DNA of 53,802 bases from NCBI GenBank assembly GCA_964384825.1, contig CAYLMM010000013.1, positions 1-53,802 of the forward strand, written 5' to 3'. A program made the position numbers and the translations under genes. The notes under the pieces were generated by a model. That model was not told where the DNA came from, made no database searches, and saw nothing but the letters and a program-made list of their open reading frames with translations. Positions 39,572-48,468 of the stretch are shown one piece after another. The stretch is from CAYLMM01 sp964384825. Its GTDB lineage: Bacteria; Krumholzibacteriota; Krumholzibacteriia; LZORAL124-64-63. How positions within the stretch are numbered: position 1 is the stretch's first letter; every line of letters starts with the position of its first letter.

Positions 39572-40399
39572 CTACTCGGCCGCGGCCTGGTGGATGACCG
39601 TCTGCGGGAACGGGATCTCGATGCCTTCGCGGTCGAAGGCCTCCTTGGCCGCCCGCATGAAATCGAACTTCAGTCCCCAGTAGTCGGCCTTGTTCACCCA
39701 GGGACGCACCACCAGGTTGACGCTGGAGTCGGCCAGTTCGGCGACCGCGATCTGCGGCGCCGGATCCTTCAGCACCCGCGCATCGGCTTCCAGCAGACCC
39801 TGCATCACCTGCACAGCGCGGCCGATATCCGAGCCGTAGCCGATGCCCATGACCATGTCGACCCGCCTGGTGTCCTCGGCGGTGATGTTCTTGATGGTGT
39901 CGCCGAAGATCTTCCCGTTGGGCACCATGATCCGGATGTTGTCCGGGGTCATCAGCACGGTCGTGAACAGGTTCAGTTCGCGCACCGTGCCGGCGGCGCC
40001 GCCGGCCTCGACGTAATCGCCCACGCGGAAGGGCCTGAAGAGCAGCAGCATCACCCCGGCGGCGAAATTGGCCAGCGAACCCTGCAGCGCGAAGCCGACC
40101 GCGAAGCCGGCGGCGCCGAGCACGGCGACCAGCGAGGCCGTCTCGACCCCGAAATTGCCCAGGGCGGACATGATCGCGAAGATCAGGATCAGCCAGTAGG
40201 CCAGGCTGGCGACGAAGGTGATGATCGAGGGATCGGTGTCGCGCTTGCCCAGCATCTTGCGCATCAGCCCCCGCGCCCATCCGGCCACGATCCGACCGAC
40301 GATCAGCACCACGATCGCCCCGACGACCTTGATGCCGTAGCCGGTCGCGAAATCGATCAGGGTCTGCACGAGGTCGAAGCCCGTTCCGGTCGTTTCCAT
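39572..40399 (-). CDS. mscS: Small-conductance mechanosensitive channel MscS
   Basis: A 275-aa protein, close to E. coli MscS (286 aa). Three membrane segments lie in the first ~125 residues: VVGAIVVLIVGRIVAGWARG, then ITFVASLAYWLILIFAIMSA. The pore-lining TM3 follows with its Gly/Ala packing pattern (LGAAGFAVGFALQGSLANFA). The cytoplasmic cage starts with LLFRPFRVGDYVEAGG and ends with EIPFPQTVIH. It opens on membrane tension during hypo-osmotic shock. It is codirectional with the DUF3078 gene 63 bases upstream and may share its promoter. Confidence 0.96.
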   Translation of the reverse strand: METTGTGFDLVQTLIDFATGYGIKVVGAIVVLIVGRIVAGWARGLMRKMLGKRDTDPSIITFVASLAYWLILIFAIMSALGNFGVETASLVAVLGAAGFAVGFALQGSLANFAAGVMLLLFRPFRVGDYVEAGGAAGTVRELNLFTTVLMTPDNIRIMVPNGKIFGDTIKNITAEDTRRVDMVMGIGYGSDIGRAVQVMQGLLEADARVLKDPAPQIAVAELADSSVNLVVRPWVNKADYWGLKFDFMRAAKEAFDREGIEIPFPQTVIHQAAAE

Positions 40400-40462
40400 C
40401 CCAATTCCTCCCGTTTAGAGTCGCGGCGCGGAACCGTCGGATCCCGGCGCCGAGGCTACCCC

Positions 40463-41335
40463 CTAGAACAGCTTGTAGGTGACCCCCAGCCCGAGGATCT
40501 GACGATAGCGTCCCTGCCGGCTGATCTCCTTGTCGTACAGGAATTCCACGAAGAGCGAGGTCTGGATGAGCTTGGTGACGGCCGCCGAGAGCGTCGTCTC
40601 CCAGGCCACGTCCGGCGACTTCCAGTAGTCCTCGTTCTCCAGGCCCTGCAAGTCGTCGGAGACCGAGCTGAAAACGGCCTGGAACACCCTCAGCTTCGAG
40701 ACGATCTTCAGATCGCCGTCCTCTCCGAACTTCCGGTCGAAATCGGTGACCCATTCCAGGCCGCCGGAGGTCTTGCCCGCGACCCGGTAGGCCGTCTCCT
40801 GCCTCAGGGCGAAACCGACGCGCGTGAAGATTTCGCCGCGATCGTCCTTCATGATCTGATGCCCGCCGCCCAGCGATTCGGTGATCGTGGCCGGCGACAG
40901 CGGGTTGTCGGCCGCGTCGTGGAACTGGCTCTCGAAGGTCGCCGCGGCGTAGGGCTCGATGAACCTGTGCAGATCGAAACGCAGCAGCGATTCGAGGAAG
41001 ATGCGGTCGGACGACTTCTCGGGGTTCGCCCAGTATTTGTCGCCGGCGTCGTCCCGTTGCTGCTGATGGGTCTGCCCGTACGAGAGCTTCAGGTCGTTCT
41101 TCCAGTTCGCGCTTGCGCTCAGGTTCCGCTCGGCCACCAGATTGGCCACGGCGGTCCAGTTCATCGCGCCCAACTCGTCGCCGGCCCAGGAATCGCTGTA
41201 GCTGCTCTGGTTGAAGTTAAAGCCCATGTCGGCGGTCTTTTTCCATCCCTGGTCCGGCGCCTCCTCGGCCCCGGCAACGCCCGCCGTCGTCCACAAAGCC
41301 AGAACGATGATCAGCGCCTTGATCCTGCGATCCAT
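40463..41335 (-). CDS. DUF3078-type exported outer-membrane protein
   Basis: A 290-aa protein. The ATG at 41335 has GGAAGG 7 bases upstream; the signal peptide is MDRRIKALIIVLALWTTAGV, cleaved near AGA-E. The mature part begins QGWKKTADMGFNFNQSSYSD and SWAGDELGAMNWTAVANL, the pattern of DUF3078 proteins of Bacteroidota and relatives. Alternating amphipathic strands follow, ending with LGLGVTYKLF. The terminal aromatic residue is the usual BAM signal of outer-membrane barrels. Function unknown; I infer an outer-membrane barrel of about 14 strands. A good promoter lies ~145 bases upstream. Confidence 0.78.
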   Translation of the reverse strand: MDRRIKALIIVLALWTTAGVAGAEEAPDQGWKKTADMGFNFNQSSYSDSWAGDELGAMNWTAVANLVAERNLSASANWKNDLKLSYGQTHQQQRDDAGDKYWANPEKSSDRIFLESLLRFDLHRFIEPYAAATFESQFHDAADNPLSPATITESLGGGHQIMKDDRGEIFTRVGFALRQETAYRVAGKTSGGLEWVTDFDRKFGEDGDLKIVSKLRVFQAVFSSVSDDLQGLENEDYWKSPDVAWETTLSAAVTKLIQTSLFVEFLYDKEISRQGRYRQILGLGVTYKLF

Positions 41336-41716
41336 GGTCATCCTTCCTGTCGCTTCATCCGGAAGCAACCCGTCGCGAACGGCGGTTCCATCAGGCCTCG
41401 CCGGCGACGTCGATCGGATGAAGGGCTACGGTATCGGTGAATAACGAATGGTTTCCGTCCCCCACCGCGAAGACCGGCATATTCTATCGGCAAACCGCCG
41501 GACAGGCAACCCGCTTCGAGGATCCCTCCGGGCCGGGGGCGTCCTGCCGAAAATCTCGCATCCCGAAGCAACCCGAGGGCTTCTCCCGCCGTAATGGTGA
41601 ATGTTTGTCGATCTGCGAGCGGACCCGCCGCTGCGCGCCCAACCGATCTTCGCCGCCGGCCAAGACCCCGCCCCGTCCCGGAGTCCGTCGTCGGCCGCGT
41701 TCCGAGGGAGTCCTCC
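41336..41716. other. Divergent intergenic region, DUF3078 gene / tricorn protease
   Basis: A 381-base stretch with no gene. It contains one convincing minus-strand promoter at 41481-41509. I did not find an equally good plus-strand promoter for the protease gene, whose RBS (GAGGGAG) lies at the right edge. No RNA gene or repeat is recognised. Confidence 0.5.
41481..41509 (-). promoter_or_regulatory. Putative sigma70 promoter for the DUF3078 gene and possibly mscS
   Basis: On the minus strand, TTGCCT (4/6), a 17-base spacer and TAGAAT (5/6). Confidence 0.55.
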
Positions 41717-44700
41717 ATGACACATCCGATCCGTACCGAGTTCCGCCGCCTCTGGCCGGCGGTCGCCCTGCTCGCAATCGCGGCTTCGCTGCTGCTGACC
41801 GCGGGGATCTCCGCGGCCGCGGACGACGGGCGTCCGCTGTGGCTGCGGCATCCCGCCCTTTCGCCCGACGGACAGACCATCGTCTTCAGCTACCACGGCG
41901 ACCTGTGGCGCGTTCCGCGGCTGGGGGGCGACGCCGTCCGGCTGACCGTCCATCCCGCGCACGACACCGAGCCCGTGTGGTCGCCCGACGGCGAAACGAT
42001 CGCCTTCGCATCGGACCGCTACGGCAATTTCGACATCTTCTCGATGCCGGCCGAAGGAGGCGAGGCGACGCGCCTGACCTTCCATTCGGCGGCCGATCAT
42101 CCTTCGGGATTCTCGCCCGACGGCGACGAGGTGCTGTTCTCCTCGACCCGTCTCGACGATCCCGCCAACATCGAATACCCGCACTACCGGGCCCTGCCCG
42201 AGCTGTACGGCGTTCCGGCCGAAGGCGGCCGTCCCGTGCAGATCCTGACCACCCCCGCCGCGAACGCGCAGTACGATCGTTCGGGCGACCGGATCGCGTA
42301 CAACGATCTCAAGGCCCTCGAGGATCTCTGCCGCAAGCATCACGAATCCTCGTTCGCCCTCGACCTGTGGCTCTGCGACCTGAAGAGCGGCAAGCACACC
42401 AAGCTGACCGGCTACGCCGGCGAGGATCGCGATCCGTCCTGGGTCCCCGGCGGCGAAGGCCTGTTCTTCCTCAGCGAGCGCGACGGCACGTTCAACGTCT
42501 GGCGGATGGATCTGGCCGATCCCGCGCATCCGGTCCAGCTGACCCGGCACACCCGGCATCCGGCGCGCCACCTGAGCGCCAGCGACGCCGGCGACCTCTG
42601 CTACAGCTGGAACGGCGAGATCTGGACGCTGCCCGCGGGCGCCGACAGCCCCGAGCGCGTCGACATCGCCATCGCCACCGGCGAACGCGGCAATCCGGTC
42701 GAGTACCTGACCCTGACCAAGGGCGTCACCGAGATCACCCTCTCGCCCACGGGCAAGGAACTGGCCTTCGTCAACCGCGGCGAGATCTTCGTCTGCTCGG
42801 TGGAGCACGGCCTGACCCGGCGGATCACCGACACGCCCGAGCAGGAGCGCATGGTGGACTTCAGCCCCGACGGCCGGTCGCTGGTCTACGCCGGCGAACG
42901 CGACGGCAGCTGGAACCTCTACCGCACCGATCTCGATCGGGACGACGAGCCGTTCTTCTTCAGCGCCACGCTCCTGAACGAGACTCCGGTCCTGGAATCC
43001 GATCACGAGACCTTCCAGCCGCAGTGGTCGCCCGACGGCAAGGAGATCGCCTTCCTCGAGGACCGCACCACCCTGCGGGTGATCAACATGGATTCCGGGA
43101 AGATCCGCACCGTCCTGCCCGGCGACCGCAACTACTCGTACTCCGACGGCGACCAGTGGTACCAGTGGTCCCCCGACGGGAAGTCCTTCCTGGTCTCGTT
43201 CCTCAGCCCCACGCGCTGGTCGGACGAGGCCGGCCTGGTGTCCGCCTCCGGCAAGGAGGACGTGCGCAACCTGACCCTCAGCGGGTACGAGGACTACCTG
43301 CCCCGCTGGGCCCTCGGCGGCGAGATGATGTTCTGGTTCTCCGACCGTCGGGGACTGCGGCGCCACGGCGGCGGCGGCTCCGAGACCGACATCTACGCGA
43401 TGTTCTTCACCGAGAAGTCCTGGGATCGGTTCCGTCTGAGCAAGGCCGAGCTCGAGCTGGCGAAGCTGGCCGAGGAGAACGGCGACAAGGACGAGAAAGC
43501 CGACAAGAAGGACGACAAGAAGGACGAGAAGAAGGATGACGAGGACAAGGCGCGGAAGCTGCCCAGCGGCTTCACCGTGCCCGAGGTGCCCGAGGCCGTG
43601 AAGCTGGATCTCGACGGCACCGAGGACCGCACCCTGCGCCTGACGACCCACTCGGCCCGCATGTCCGACGCGGCCATGACGCCCGACGGCGAGCAGCTGC
43701 TGTATCTGGCCCGCATCGAAGAGGGCTACGACCTGTGGAGCTACAAGCACCGCGAGAAGGAATTCAAGCGGCTGGCCAAGTTCGACGCCCGCAGCGCGAG
43801 CGACGTGATCGTCGATTCCGAGGGCAAGAAGGCTTACATGCTGGTCGACGGCCGGCCGATGAGCGTGGAGATCGCTTCGGGCAAGACGTCGCCGATCTCC
43901 TTCTCGGCCCACATGAACCTCGACCGGGCCGCCGAGCGGTCCTACATGTTCGAGCACGTCTGGCGGCAGATCTACGAGAAGTTCTACGTGGCCGACATGC
44001 ACGGCGTGGACTGGCAGGGATACAAGAAGGCCTACGCCCGCTTCCTGCCCCACATCGACGACAACCACGACTTCGCCGAGCTGCTCAGCGAGATGCTGGG
44101 CGAGCTGAACGCCTCGCATACCGGGGCCCGCTTCATCTCCGACATGGACAACGCCGACGCCACAGCCATGCTGGGCGCCTTCTACGCCGCCGACCACGAG
44201 GGCGACGGCCTGAAGATCGCCGAGATCATGCCCAAGAGCCCCCTGCTGCAGGAGGGGACGAAGATCGAGCCGGGCGTGGTGATCGAGGCCATCGACGGCG
44301 CGCCGATCAAGGCCGGCGAGAACTACTATCCGCTGCTGAACCACAAGGCCGGCAAGTTCGTGCTGCTCTCGCTGCGCAAGGGCGGCGAGAAATGGGAAGA
44401 GACGGTCAAGCCGATCTCCCGCGGCGCCCAGCAGCGGTTGCTGTACGAGCGCTGGATCGAATCGCGCCGGGCCGACGTCGAGCGTCTATCCGGCGGCCGG
44501 CTGGGCTACGCGCACGTCGCCACCATGAGCGACTACTACTACCGCGAAGCCTTCAACGACATCCTGGGCCGTTACAGCGACAAGGAGGGCCTGGTCGTCG
44601 ACACGCGCTTCAACAACGGCGGCAACCTGACCGAGCATCTCTGCACGTTCCTCAGCGGATCGCTCTACTCGCGCAACGTGCCCCGCGGCCAGTTCATCGG

Positions 44701-45055
44701 CGAGGAACCCTCGACGCGCTGGCACCGCCCCTCGATCGTCCTGATGAACGAGGGGAACTATTCCGACGCGCACTATTTCCCCTGGGCCTATAACGAGCTG
44801 GGAATCGGCAAGCTGGTGGGCATGCCGGTGGCCGGAACCGCGACCGCGGTCTGGTGGGAGACGCTGCAGGACCGATCGCTCTACTTCGGGATGCCGATGG
44901 TGGGGGTCATGGACAACCAGGGCCGTCTGCTCGAGAACAGGCAGCTCGAGCCCGACATCCTGGTGGACAACGATCCCGAGTCGGCCGCGGCCGGCCGCGA
45001 CCTGCAGATGGAGGCGGCGGTGAAGGAACTGCTGGCCGAGATCGACGCCCGCTGA
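41717..45055 (+). CDS. Tricorn-type S41 serine protease, exported
   Basis: A 1112-aa protein. The ATG at 41717 follows GAGGGAG. A hydrophobic signal segment covers about residues 14-38 (WPAVALLAIAASLLLTAGIS), unlike cytoplasmic archaeal tricorn, so export is likely. TolB/WD-like propeller repeats carry LSPDGQTIVFSYHGDLWRVP and SPDGETIAFASDRYGNFDIF. A highly charged Lys/Asp insert sits at ~588-613. A second propeller follows, then helical C1, a PDZ domain (~828-900) and the S41 core. The core has GYAHVATMSDYYYREAFND, VVDTRFNNGGNLTEHL and the nucleophile in MNEGNYSDAHYFPWAY (Ser1016). Tricorn enzymes degrade peptides. Monocistronic between an open leader and a strong terminator. Confidence 0.93.
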   Translation: MTHPIRTEFRRLWPAVALLAIAASLLLTAGISAAADDGRPLWLRHPALSPDGQTIVFSYHGDLWRVPRLGGDAVRLTVHPAHDTEPVWSPDGETIAFASDRYGNFDIFSMPAEGGEATRLTFHSAADHPSGFSPDGDEVLFSSTRLDDPANIEYPHYRALPELYGVPAEGGRPVQILTTPAANAQYDRSGDRIAYNDLKALEDLCRKHHESSFALDLWLCDLKSGKHTKLTGYAGEDRDPSWVPGGEGLFFLSERDGTFNVWRMDLADPAHPVQLTRHTRHPARHLSASDAGDLCYSWNGEIWTLPAGADSPERVDIAIATGERGNPVEYLTLTKGVTEITLSPTGKELAFVNRGEIFVCSVEHGLTRRITDTPEQERMVDFSPDGRSLVYAGERDGSWNLYRTDLDRDDEPFFFSATLLNETPVLESDHETFQPQWSPDGKEIAFLEDRTTLRVINMDSGKIRTVLPGDRNYSYSDGDQWYQWSPDGKSFLVSFLSPTRWSDEAGLVSASGKEDVRNLTLSGYEDYLPRWALGGEMMFWFSDRRGLRRHGGGGSETDIYAMFFTEKSWDRFRLSKAELELAKLAEENGDKDEKADKKDDKKDEKKDDEDKARKLPSGFTVPEVPEAVKLDLDGTEDRTLRLTTHSARMSDAAMTPDGEQLLYLARIEEGYDLWSYKHREKEFKRLAKFDARSASDVIVDSEGKKAYMLVDGRPMSVEIASGKTSPISFSAHMNLDRAAERSYMFEHVWRQIYEKFYVADMHGVDWQGYKKAYARFLPHIDDNHDFAELLSEMLGELNASHTGARFISDMDNADATAMLGAFYAADHEGDGLKIAEIMPKSPLLQEGTKIEPGVVIEAIDGAPIKAGENYYPLLNHKAGKFVLLSLRKGGEKWEETVKPISRGAQQRLLYERWIESRRADVERLSGGRLGYAHVATMSDYYYREAFNDILGRYSDKEGLVVDTRFNNGGNLTEHLCTFLSGSLYSRNVPRGQFIGEEPSTRWHRPSIVLMNEGNYSDAHYFPWAYNELGIGKLVGMPVAGTATAVWWETLQDRSLYFGMPMVGVMDNQGRLLENRQLEPDILVDNDPESAAAGRDLQMEAAVKELLAEIDAR

Positions 45056-45116
45056 TTCCCACCCGCGAATCGAGCTCCCGCTCCGCGATCCGGAGCGGGG
45101 GCCGCTCCCCGAACGA

Positions 45117-45145
45117 AAAGCCCCGCCGCGATGCGGCGGGGCTTT
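45117..45145. terminator. Bidirectional intrinsic terminator
   Basis: A perfect 13-bp stem AAAGCCCCGCCGC around a three-base loop, with A and T flanks. It is shared by the convergent tricorn-type gene (+) and RRM gene (-). Confidence 0.88.
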
Positions 45146-45169
45146 CTCGATCCTCTCGGTCGATCCGAA

Positions 45170-45442
45170 CTACCAGCGGGGACCGCGGTCGGTACGGGGC
45201 GGCCGGGGCCGGGCCTCGTTGACCGTCAGGTTCCGCCCGTCCCACATCTGGCCGTTGAGGGCCTCGATGGCGGTGCGGGCCTGGGTGTCGTCGGACATCT
45301 CGACGAAGCCGAAGCCGCGGGAACGACCGGTCTCGCGATCGGTCACCACGGTGGCGGTGTCGACATTGCCGTACTCGGAGAAGAGCTGGCTGAGGCCCTC
45401 GTCCGTGGACTGGAAGTTCAGATTACCGACATAGATTCTCAC
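45170..45442 (-). CDS. RRM-domain RNA-binding protein
   Basis: A 90-aa protein made of one RNA recognition motif. The GTG start at 45442 has AAAGGA ~10 bases upstream and gives the standard VRIYVGNLNF opening. RNP2 is RIYVGNL; RNP1 is RSRGFGFVEM, with the aromatic residues that stack on RNA. The alpha1 region is TDEGLSQLFSEYGNV. The C-terminal tail is short and Arg/Pro-rich (ARPRPPRTDRGPRW). Such small bacterial RRM proteins occur in cyanobacteria and several other phyla and often respond to cold. A good promoter ~110 bases upstream leaves a structured leader. Confidence 0.95.
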   Translation of the reverse strand: MRIYVGNLNFQSTDEGLSQLFSEYGNVDTATVVTDRETGRSRGFGFVEMSDDTQARTAIEALNGQMWDGRNLTVNEARPRPPRTDRGPRW

Positions 45443-45550
45443 AGCGGACACGTCCTTTGATCTCCGGGCAGCCGACACTCCCAACTCCACGACAGGGACG
45501 CATCCGGCTCATTCCCGACTGACGGCCCGGCCAAGAGGCCGGACAAGGAT

Positions 45551-45580
45551 GTTATAGTATGAACAGAATTAAAATGCCAA
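45551..45580 (-). promoter_or_regulatory. Putative sigma70 promoter for the RRM gene
   Basis: On the minus strand, TTGGCA, an 18-base spacer and TATAAC in an AT-rich patch. The ~100-base leader contains a GGCCTCTTGGCC hairpin, which could take part in post-transcriptional control. Confidence 0.6.
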
Positions 45581-45624
45581 CGGATTCTGCCGTTTTCGCC
45601 GAATTTTATCCCTATCGACGGAAT

Positions 45625-45654
45625 GCGGCGGAGCCTCGAAAAAAGCTCCGCCGC
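45625..45654 (-). terminator. Hairpin after the 45672 gene
   Basis: A perfect 10-bp stem GCGGCGGAGC with a 10-base loop containing TTTTTT on the minus strand, 17 bases after the stop codon. The T-run is in the loop and not after the stem, so the mechanism is uncertain. Confidence 0.5.
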
Positions 45655-45671
45655 GCCTCTGTTCTCCGGTT

Positions 45672-46211
45672 TCAGTCCTGCCCGGACTTCTTCTCCTTCG
45701 ACGCCTTCCAGATCAGCCAGACGCCGCCGCCGATCACCAGGACCGGCCACCAGTCGCCGAGCCATTGCATGTCGACGTCGAACTTCGTCTCCAGCAGCGA
45801 GAAGGCACCGATGACGACCAGGATCACGCCGCCGGCCCGGGTGCCGCCGCGGCCCGGCATCATGAAGCCCTCGGGCGCAATGAATTCCCCGCCGGCGGCC
45901 ATCTGGTTGACGAAGCTCGCCCGCCGCACCGCGTCGATGATGTTGTAGAGGCTGAAAAACCCCAGGAAAATGCCGAAGAGCGGCTCCGCTCCCGTGACCC
46001 CCGCGCTCAGGACGGTGACCGTGGCCGCGAAGATCCCCATGTAGATGAAGCCCAGCTGGTAGTAGCCCAGGTAGATCTGGCCGAGGCCGGGCATCATCGA
46101 GAGGAATCCCGCCAGGGCCGGCGACTTCACCTGCCGGTACGGGGGCGGCGTTCCGGGCGCGCCGCCGGGGATCTGTCCGCCGATGTTGGGATTCTGCGTG
46201 TCGTGCTGCAT
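45672..46211 (-). CDS. Small membrane protein with TM2-like and LiaF/LiaI-like segments
   Basis: A 179-aa protein. The ATG at 46211 has AAGGAGG 6 bases upstream. A short Pro/Gly-rich N-terminus (GGQIPGGAPGTPPPYRQVKS) is followed by SPALAGFLSMMPGLGQIYLG, a TM2-type motif, and further segments FIYMGIFAATVTVLSAGVTG and LFGIFLGFFSLYNIIDAVRR. The C-terminal pair, GGTRAGGVILVVIGAFSLLE and WPVLVIGGGVWLIWKA, resembles the LiaI/LiaF-type membrane region linked to envelope stress. It lies 56 bases after the anti-sigma gene and is probably in the same transcript, perhaps as a target or modulator. Function inferred from context only. Confidence 0.75.
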   Translation of the reverse strand: MQHDTQNPNIGGQIPGGAPGTPPPYRQVKSPALAGFLSMMPGLGQIYLGYYQLGFIYMGIFAATVTVLSAGVTGAEPLFGIFLGFFSLYNIIDAVRRASFVNQMAAGGEFIAPEGFMMPGRGGTRAGGVILVVIGAFSLLETKFDVDMQWLGDWWPVLVIGGGVWLIWKASKEKKSGQD

Positions 46212-46267
46212 GACTTCCTCCTTAACGGTGACTCTCGTCGATCGTCGTTCTATCCATCGTCTCGAAA

Positions 46268-47245
46268 TCAAAGGGACGTATCCGCAGCCGCGGAATCCGC
46301 TCCCGTTCCTCTCCACCAGGCCCGCCAGGTTTCGGCCAGCCCGCGCCGCACGTCGTCGAGGGCGGACGAGGCCATCACCAGGTCCCCCGCCTGCACGGCG
46401 TCGATCAGCACCGAGCCGTCCTGTTTCAGGGCGTCGAAAGCCGGCCGTGTCCGTTCCCGCCGGACGCCCAGATCGCCGTGCGCGTCCCCGGCCAGGGTCG
46501 CGACGCCGCCGGCCGCCGAATGCCACGTCGCCTGCCCCAGGAAATAGATCCGGCCCGGCAGGCTGCGCTGCAGGTTGTCGATCGTCAGGACCGACGTCGG
46601 GCCCGCCTGGACCGCCGCCAGGGCCTTGGGCGGGGCATCCTTCAGAGGCGAGACGGGGGTGCCGAAGAGCAGGATCAGCATCAGGGTCCCCGCGTAGGCG
46701 GCCTCGAAGGTGAAACGCGGCCGGGCGGTCATCCGACGCCACCGCTCGCCGATCGCGTCCGCCCAGCGGGTCAGGCGATCGATCGAGGCCTCGGGAGCCT
46801 CGCGCATTCCCGCGGTGGCGACGACCACGGCGCTGGTGAAATCGATCCCCGGATCGAGATCGCCCAGTTCCTCCAGCACCGGCGTCGTCCAGGCCAGGGC
46901 TCCGGCCAGGGCGGCGCACCGTCCGCAATGTTCCAGATGCTCCCGCAGCAGCGTGTCGTCGGGATCGGCGAGCGCGCCGTCGATCCGCGCCGGGATCAGC
47001 TGCCGGGCCCTCTGGCATGCCGAGCCGCTGGTCCGGGCCAGGATCGCGTCGGTCTGGTCGGGGAATACCGCCGAGGCGAGATCCCCGGCCGGGGACGCCA
47101 CGGCCTCGACCAGTTCGCGGCAGGCGGGACACGAGTCCAGATGGGCGCCGGCGCGGCGGCGGGTCGCGGGATCCAGCCGGCCGGACAGGAATTCGTCCAG
47201 CAGGATCTCGAACTCGCGGCAATCCATGTTCCGCATCCGGTTCAC
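46268..47245 (-). CDS. Zinc-finger (ZAS-like) anti-sigma factor with two HxxxCxxC motifs
   Basis: A 325-aa protein. It holds two zinc-finger anti-sigma motifs, AHLDSCPACREL near residue 34 and REHLEHCGRCAAL near residue 100, an uncommon duplication. A membrane segment lies near 190-203 (FEAAYAGTLMLILLFGTPVS), weakly hydrophobic. The periplasmic part has QRSLPGRIYFLGQATWHSAA and ends in helices. It overlaps the sigma gene by four bases (ATGA) and probably holds that sigma factor inactive at the membrane. The sensed signal is unknown. Confidence 0.88.
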   Translation of the reverse strand: MNRMRNMDCREFEILLDEFLSGRLDPATRRRAGAHLDSCPACRELVEAVASPAGDLASAVFPDQTDAILARTSGSACQRARQLIPARIDGALADPDDTLLREHLEHCGRCAALAGALAWTTPVLEELGDLDPGIDFTSAVVVATAGMREAPEASIDRLTRWADAIGERWRRMTARPRFTFEAAYAGTLMLILLFGTPVSPLKDAPPKALAAVQAGPTSVLTIDNLQRSLPGRIYFLGQATWHSAAGGVATLAGDAHGDLGVRRERTRPAFDALKQDGSVLIDAVQAGDLVMASSALDDVRRGLAETWRAWWRGTGADSAAADTSL

Positions 47246-47814
47246 GACATCGCCTCCATCCTCGGGCCGCCCCCCAGGTCCAGCACCGCCTGCGCGAGCT
47301 CGATGCGAGCCCGGTTCGAGCGTGATTTCGCCGTTCCCAGGGGTATCTCCAGCATCTCCGCGATCTCCTCCAGGGCCAATCCCTGCATGTCCTTCAGCAT
47401 GATGATCTCGCGATTGATCGTGCTGAGGGTCTGCAGGGCCCGATGCACCAGCTGCTTCCTCGATTCCGACTCCCAGTCCTGCTCGGGCGTGGGCGATCCG
47501 TCGGCCAGGGCCGGCATCTCGTCGGCCGGGATGTCCCGCGCCGGAGGCCGGACCTTGCGCCGCCGCAGATGATCGAGACAGGCGTTGCGCGCGAGCCGGA
47601 TCATCCAGGCCCCGAACCGCCGGTCGTCGCGACAGGAGTCGAGCCGCCGATAGATCCGGATGAAGATCTCCTGGGCCAGATCGCGGGCCTCGTCGGAATC
47701 GCCGACGTAGCTCAGCGCGATCCCGAAAACCCGGCCCTGGTATTGCCGGACCAGGGATTCCCAGGCCAGTTCATCGCCTTGCCGGCATCTCTGCACCAGA
47801 ACGGCGGTGTCCAT
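47242..47814 (-). CDS. ECF-type RNA polymerase sigma factor (second)
   Basis: A 190-aa protein. RBS GGAAGG precedes the ATG at 47814. Sigma2: LVQRCRQGDELAWESLVRQY, SDEARDLAQEIFIRIYRRL and FGAWMIRLARNACLDHLRRR. Sigma4: LQTLSTINREIIMLKDMQGL, LEEIAEMLEIPLGTAKSRSN and RARIEL. A typical RpoE/SigW-like pair with the anti-sigma factor that overlaps its 3' end. It is clearly distinct from the sigma factor at 35724 and would define a second envelope regulon. Confidence 0.95.
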   Translation of the reverse strand: MDTAVLVQRCRQGDELAWESLVRQYQGRVFGIALSYVGDSDEARDLAQEIFIRIYRRLDSCRDDRRFGAWMIRLARNACLDHLRRRKVRPPARDIPADEMPALADGSPTPEQDWESESRKQLVHRALQTLSTINREIIMLKDMQGLALEEIAEMLEIPLGTAKSRSNRARIELAQAVLDLGGGPRMEAMS

Positions 47815-48153
47815 GTCATCCTTCCGGCTTCGACCTGCTCGGTTCCTTGATTCGCGACGGCCGGGCGATTCGCGGCGGCATATCAGAGACGCACGCCATG
47901 GCGGCGAAGTTCGCGGGAATCCGAATTATTTTTCCGCCCCCACCCTAACATTCCGCGGCCCTGTCTCGCAGCACAGTATCGCCCGGCCCCGCAACTCCCC
48001 GCCTCGCCGTCGCGTAGATAATTGGAGGGTTCCGATCCGCCGGGGGTATTTCCTCTCCGTTTATGCTAGGATGGGCGAGGGGACCTTCCCCGTCACCAAG
48101 AACCAGCGGGAGGTCCAGGCGACCGACCGCACCGTCGAGAGTGGAGGTGGACG
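47815..48153. other. Divergent intergenic region between the sigma operon and GYD gene
   Basis: A 339-base non-coding stretch. On the plus strand a TGCTAGGAT (extended -10-like) near 48063-48071 could start the GYD/antiporter transcript, but the -35 region is not recognisable. For the sigma operon I found no convincing ECF autoregulatory motif. No RNA gene is seen. Confidence 0.35.
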
Positions 48154-48459
48154 ATGCCGATCTTCATCCTCATGACGAAGCTGACGCCGGAAGGCATGGA
48201 AAACGGGGGCGAGCGCAAGGCGCGCGGCAAGATCTGGCTGAACAAGGTCCGGAAGGTGTGCCCGGAAGTGATGTGGATCGCCCACTATTCGCTGCTCGGG
48301 CGCTACGATTTCATGGACATCTACGAGGCGCCCGATATCGAGACGGCGCATCTGGTGGCCCTGATCTCGCGTTCGGCCGGAGCGGTGGCCGCGGAAAGCT
48401 GGCCGGCGCTGCCGTACGACGACTATCTGACACAGCTCGAACAGCTGCCGAAACAATGA
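48154..48459 (+). CDS. GYD-domain protein
   Basis: A 101-aa protein; RBS GGAGG precedes the ATG. MPIFILMTKLTPEGMENG at the N-terminus and LLGRYDFMDIYEAPDIETAH in the middle are the GYD-family signature, a ferredoxin-like small domain of unknown function. The C-terminus has AVAAESWPALPYDDYL. GYD proteins usually act as small dimeric barrels. It lies nine bases upstream of the antiporter gene, so the two are probably cotranscribed. Confidence 0.85.
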   Translation: MPIFILMTKLTPEGMENGGERKARGKIWLNKVRKVCPEVMWIAHYSLLGRYDFMDIYEAPDIETAHLVALISRSAGAVAAESWPALPYDDYLTQLEQLPKQ

Positions 48460-48468
48460 CCCGACGGC

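Noticed and set aside
45672..47222. A 516-aa fusion of an Arg-rich region with the TM2-like membrane protein
   Set aside because: The first two-thirds is the out-of-frame shadow of the anti-sigma gene. The ATG at 46211 has a strong RBS.
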